From Acidianus hospitalis (GTDB lineage Archaea; Thermoproteota; Thermoprotei_A; Sulfolobales; Sulfolobaceae), in assembly GCA_003086435.1 (NCBI GenBank), contig QEFD01000132.1, positions 1 to 6,725 on the forward strand: a DNA stretch of 6,725 bases, read 5' to 3'. Of this stretch, positions 6,019 through 6,725 are shown one piece after another. Positions within the stretch are counted from its first letter, which is position 1. Each line of letters begins with the position of its first letter. A model generated the notes under the pieces. The model ran no database searches. It was not told the origin of the DNA and saw nothing but the letters and a program-made list of their open reading frames with translations. The translations under genes were made by a program, and so were the position numbers.

Positions 6019-6725
6019 ATGAAGATTCATTTAAGTGCAGTAGGAACTTCGTTATTAAGGAATGCAGAAGATAAAGATCCTAAAATTAAAGATAAGCTCA
6101 TTACTTTAGGTTTAGAAAGATGGTATAATTTATCGTTAGATGATAAAAAGCAAATGGTAATAGTTCAAAATAGATCTGAATTAAAAGACATTCTAAGAAA
6201 TTTTATTAGAGAAAATGGGGATAAGGCATCGGCAGAACTTTCATCACTTTTGAAAGCATTTAAGAAATTCAACCATGAACCTAGTGATACGAAGGTTTTT
6301 CTTTATTATACTAAATCCGAAAACTCAAGATTGGCAGGAGAAGTAATCAAGGAATACTTTAGAGATCTAGGATATGATGTCGAGCTTGCCGAGGTTAGTA
6401 AAATAAATTCTGAGGAGAATTTTTACGAAGGACTTACTGACTTATTTGATAAAGTAGTAACAAAGTTAATAAAATGGAGGAACGAAGGCCACGAAATATT
6501 CATTAACGTAACTCCAGGTTTTAAAGGAGAATCAATATTCCTTTCTACCGCAGGATTAATGTTGGAGGCTACGTTATATTATCTTCACGAATCCTTTAAC
6601 GACATTGTAGTATTACCTTCACCCCCTATAACAATCAAACCTAATTACATGAAAATTATAAAAGATTTAGAAAAGGAAGGTTATGTCATATCCATGGATC
6701 GCGCAGAAAAAATACTGGATAAAGA
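6019..6725 (+). CDS. CARF-domain CRISPR-associated protein, Crn1/APE2256-like, incomplete at right edge
   Basis: An open frame of 235 codons continues past the window end, so only the N-terminal part is seen. The start MKIHLSAVGTSLLRN is the classic first strand and ligand loop of the APE2256-type CARF domain. A second motif, FINVTPGFKGES (residues 161-172), is the usual 'T-GFK-E' loop. S11 and K169 sit where ring nucleases of the Crn1 family (Sso2081/Sso1393 type) have their key serine and lysine. The CARF domain covers about residues 1-200. From about 210 a charged helical region begins (KIIKDLEKEGYVISMDRAEK), possibly the winged-helix tail known in this family. Such proteins bind cyclic tetra-adenylate made by type III CRISPR complexes in the cytoplasm, and Crn1 cleaves it to end the response. 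Whether the missing C-terminus holds a nuclease domain such as HEPN cannot be seen. The ATG start fits the leaderless promoter. Confidence 0.85.
   Translation, partial: MKIHLSAVGTSLLRNAEDKDPKIKDKLITLGLERWYNLSLDDKKQMVIVQNRSELKDILRNFIRENGDKASAELSSLLKAFKKFNHEPSDTKVFLYYTKSENSRLAGEVIKEYFRDLGYDVELAEVSKINSEENFYEGLTDLFDKVVTKLIKWRNEGHEIFINVTPGFKGESIFLSTAGLMLEATLYYLHESFNDIVVLPSPPITIKPNYMKIIKDLEKEGYVISMDRAEKILDK

Overview
The window reads as chromosomal DNA of a thermoacidophilic crenarchaeon of the order Sulfolobales. It is A+T-rich, uses AGG/AGA for arginine and ATA for isoleucine, and has leaderless-type promoters with the TATA box centred about 25-26 bases before the first ATG. It also carries the three-subunit molybdenum glyceraldehyde dehydrogenase typical of that group. 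The order is inferred from these traits; no rRNA or other marker is present.

Positions 1-750 hold decayed minus-strand genes. They are the C-terminal part of an archaeal AAA ATPase (DUF4143-type tail, about 141-483) with a frameshift, and a small winged-helix protein (497-705) split over three frames. A short ORF fragment runs off the left edge (1-90) in a locally G+C-rich patch. Positions 754-1708 hold three compact, overlapping minus-strand genes. In transcription order these are a 76-residue acidic protein with a DUF2283-like end, a 133-residue beta-rich hypothetical, and a 122-residue DUF4258-like protein. The arrangement resembles a toxin-antitoxin or other small accessory module, but this is inference.

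Positions 1709-2260 are a divergent intergenic region with a promoter at each end and no convincing gene between them. Positions 2261-5797 are the cutB-cutC-cutA operon: FAD subunit, two-[2Fe-2S] subunit and molybdopterin subunit, with overlapping ends (11 and 4 bases). Together they make the cytoplasmic enzyme that oxidises glyceraldehyde to glycerate in the branched/non-phosphorylative Entner-Doudoroff pathway. A T-rich stretch after cutA is the likely terminator.

Positions 5798-6018 carry a small hairpin and a leaderless promoter. From 6019 to the right edge there is an incomplete gene for a CARF-domain protein of the APE2256/Crn1 ring-nuclease type, a part of type III CRISPR cyclic-oligoadenylate signalling. 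No CRISPR array is visible. Overall, a core metabolic operon sits between a degraded accessory patch on one side and a defence-related gene on the other.
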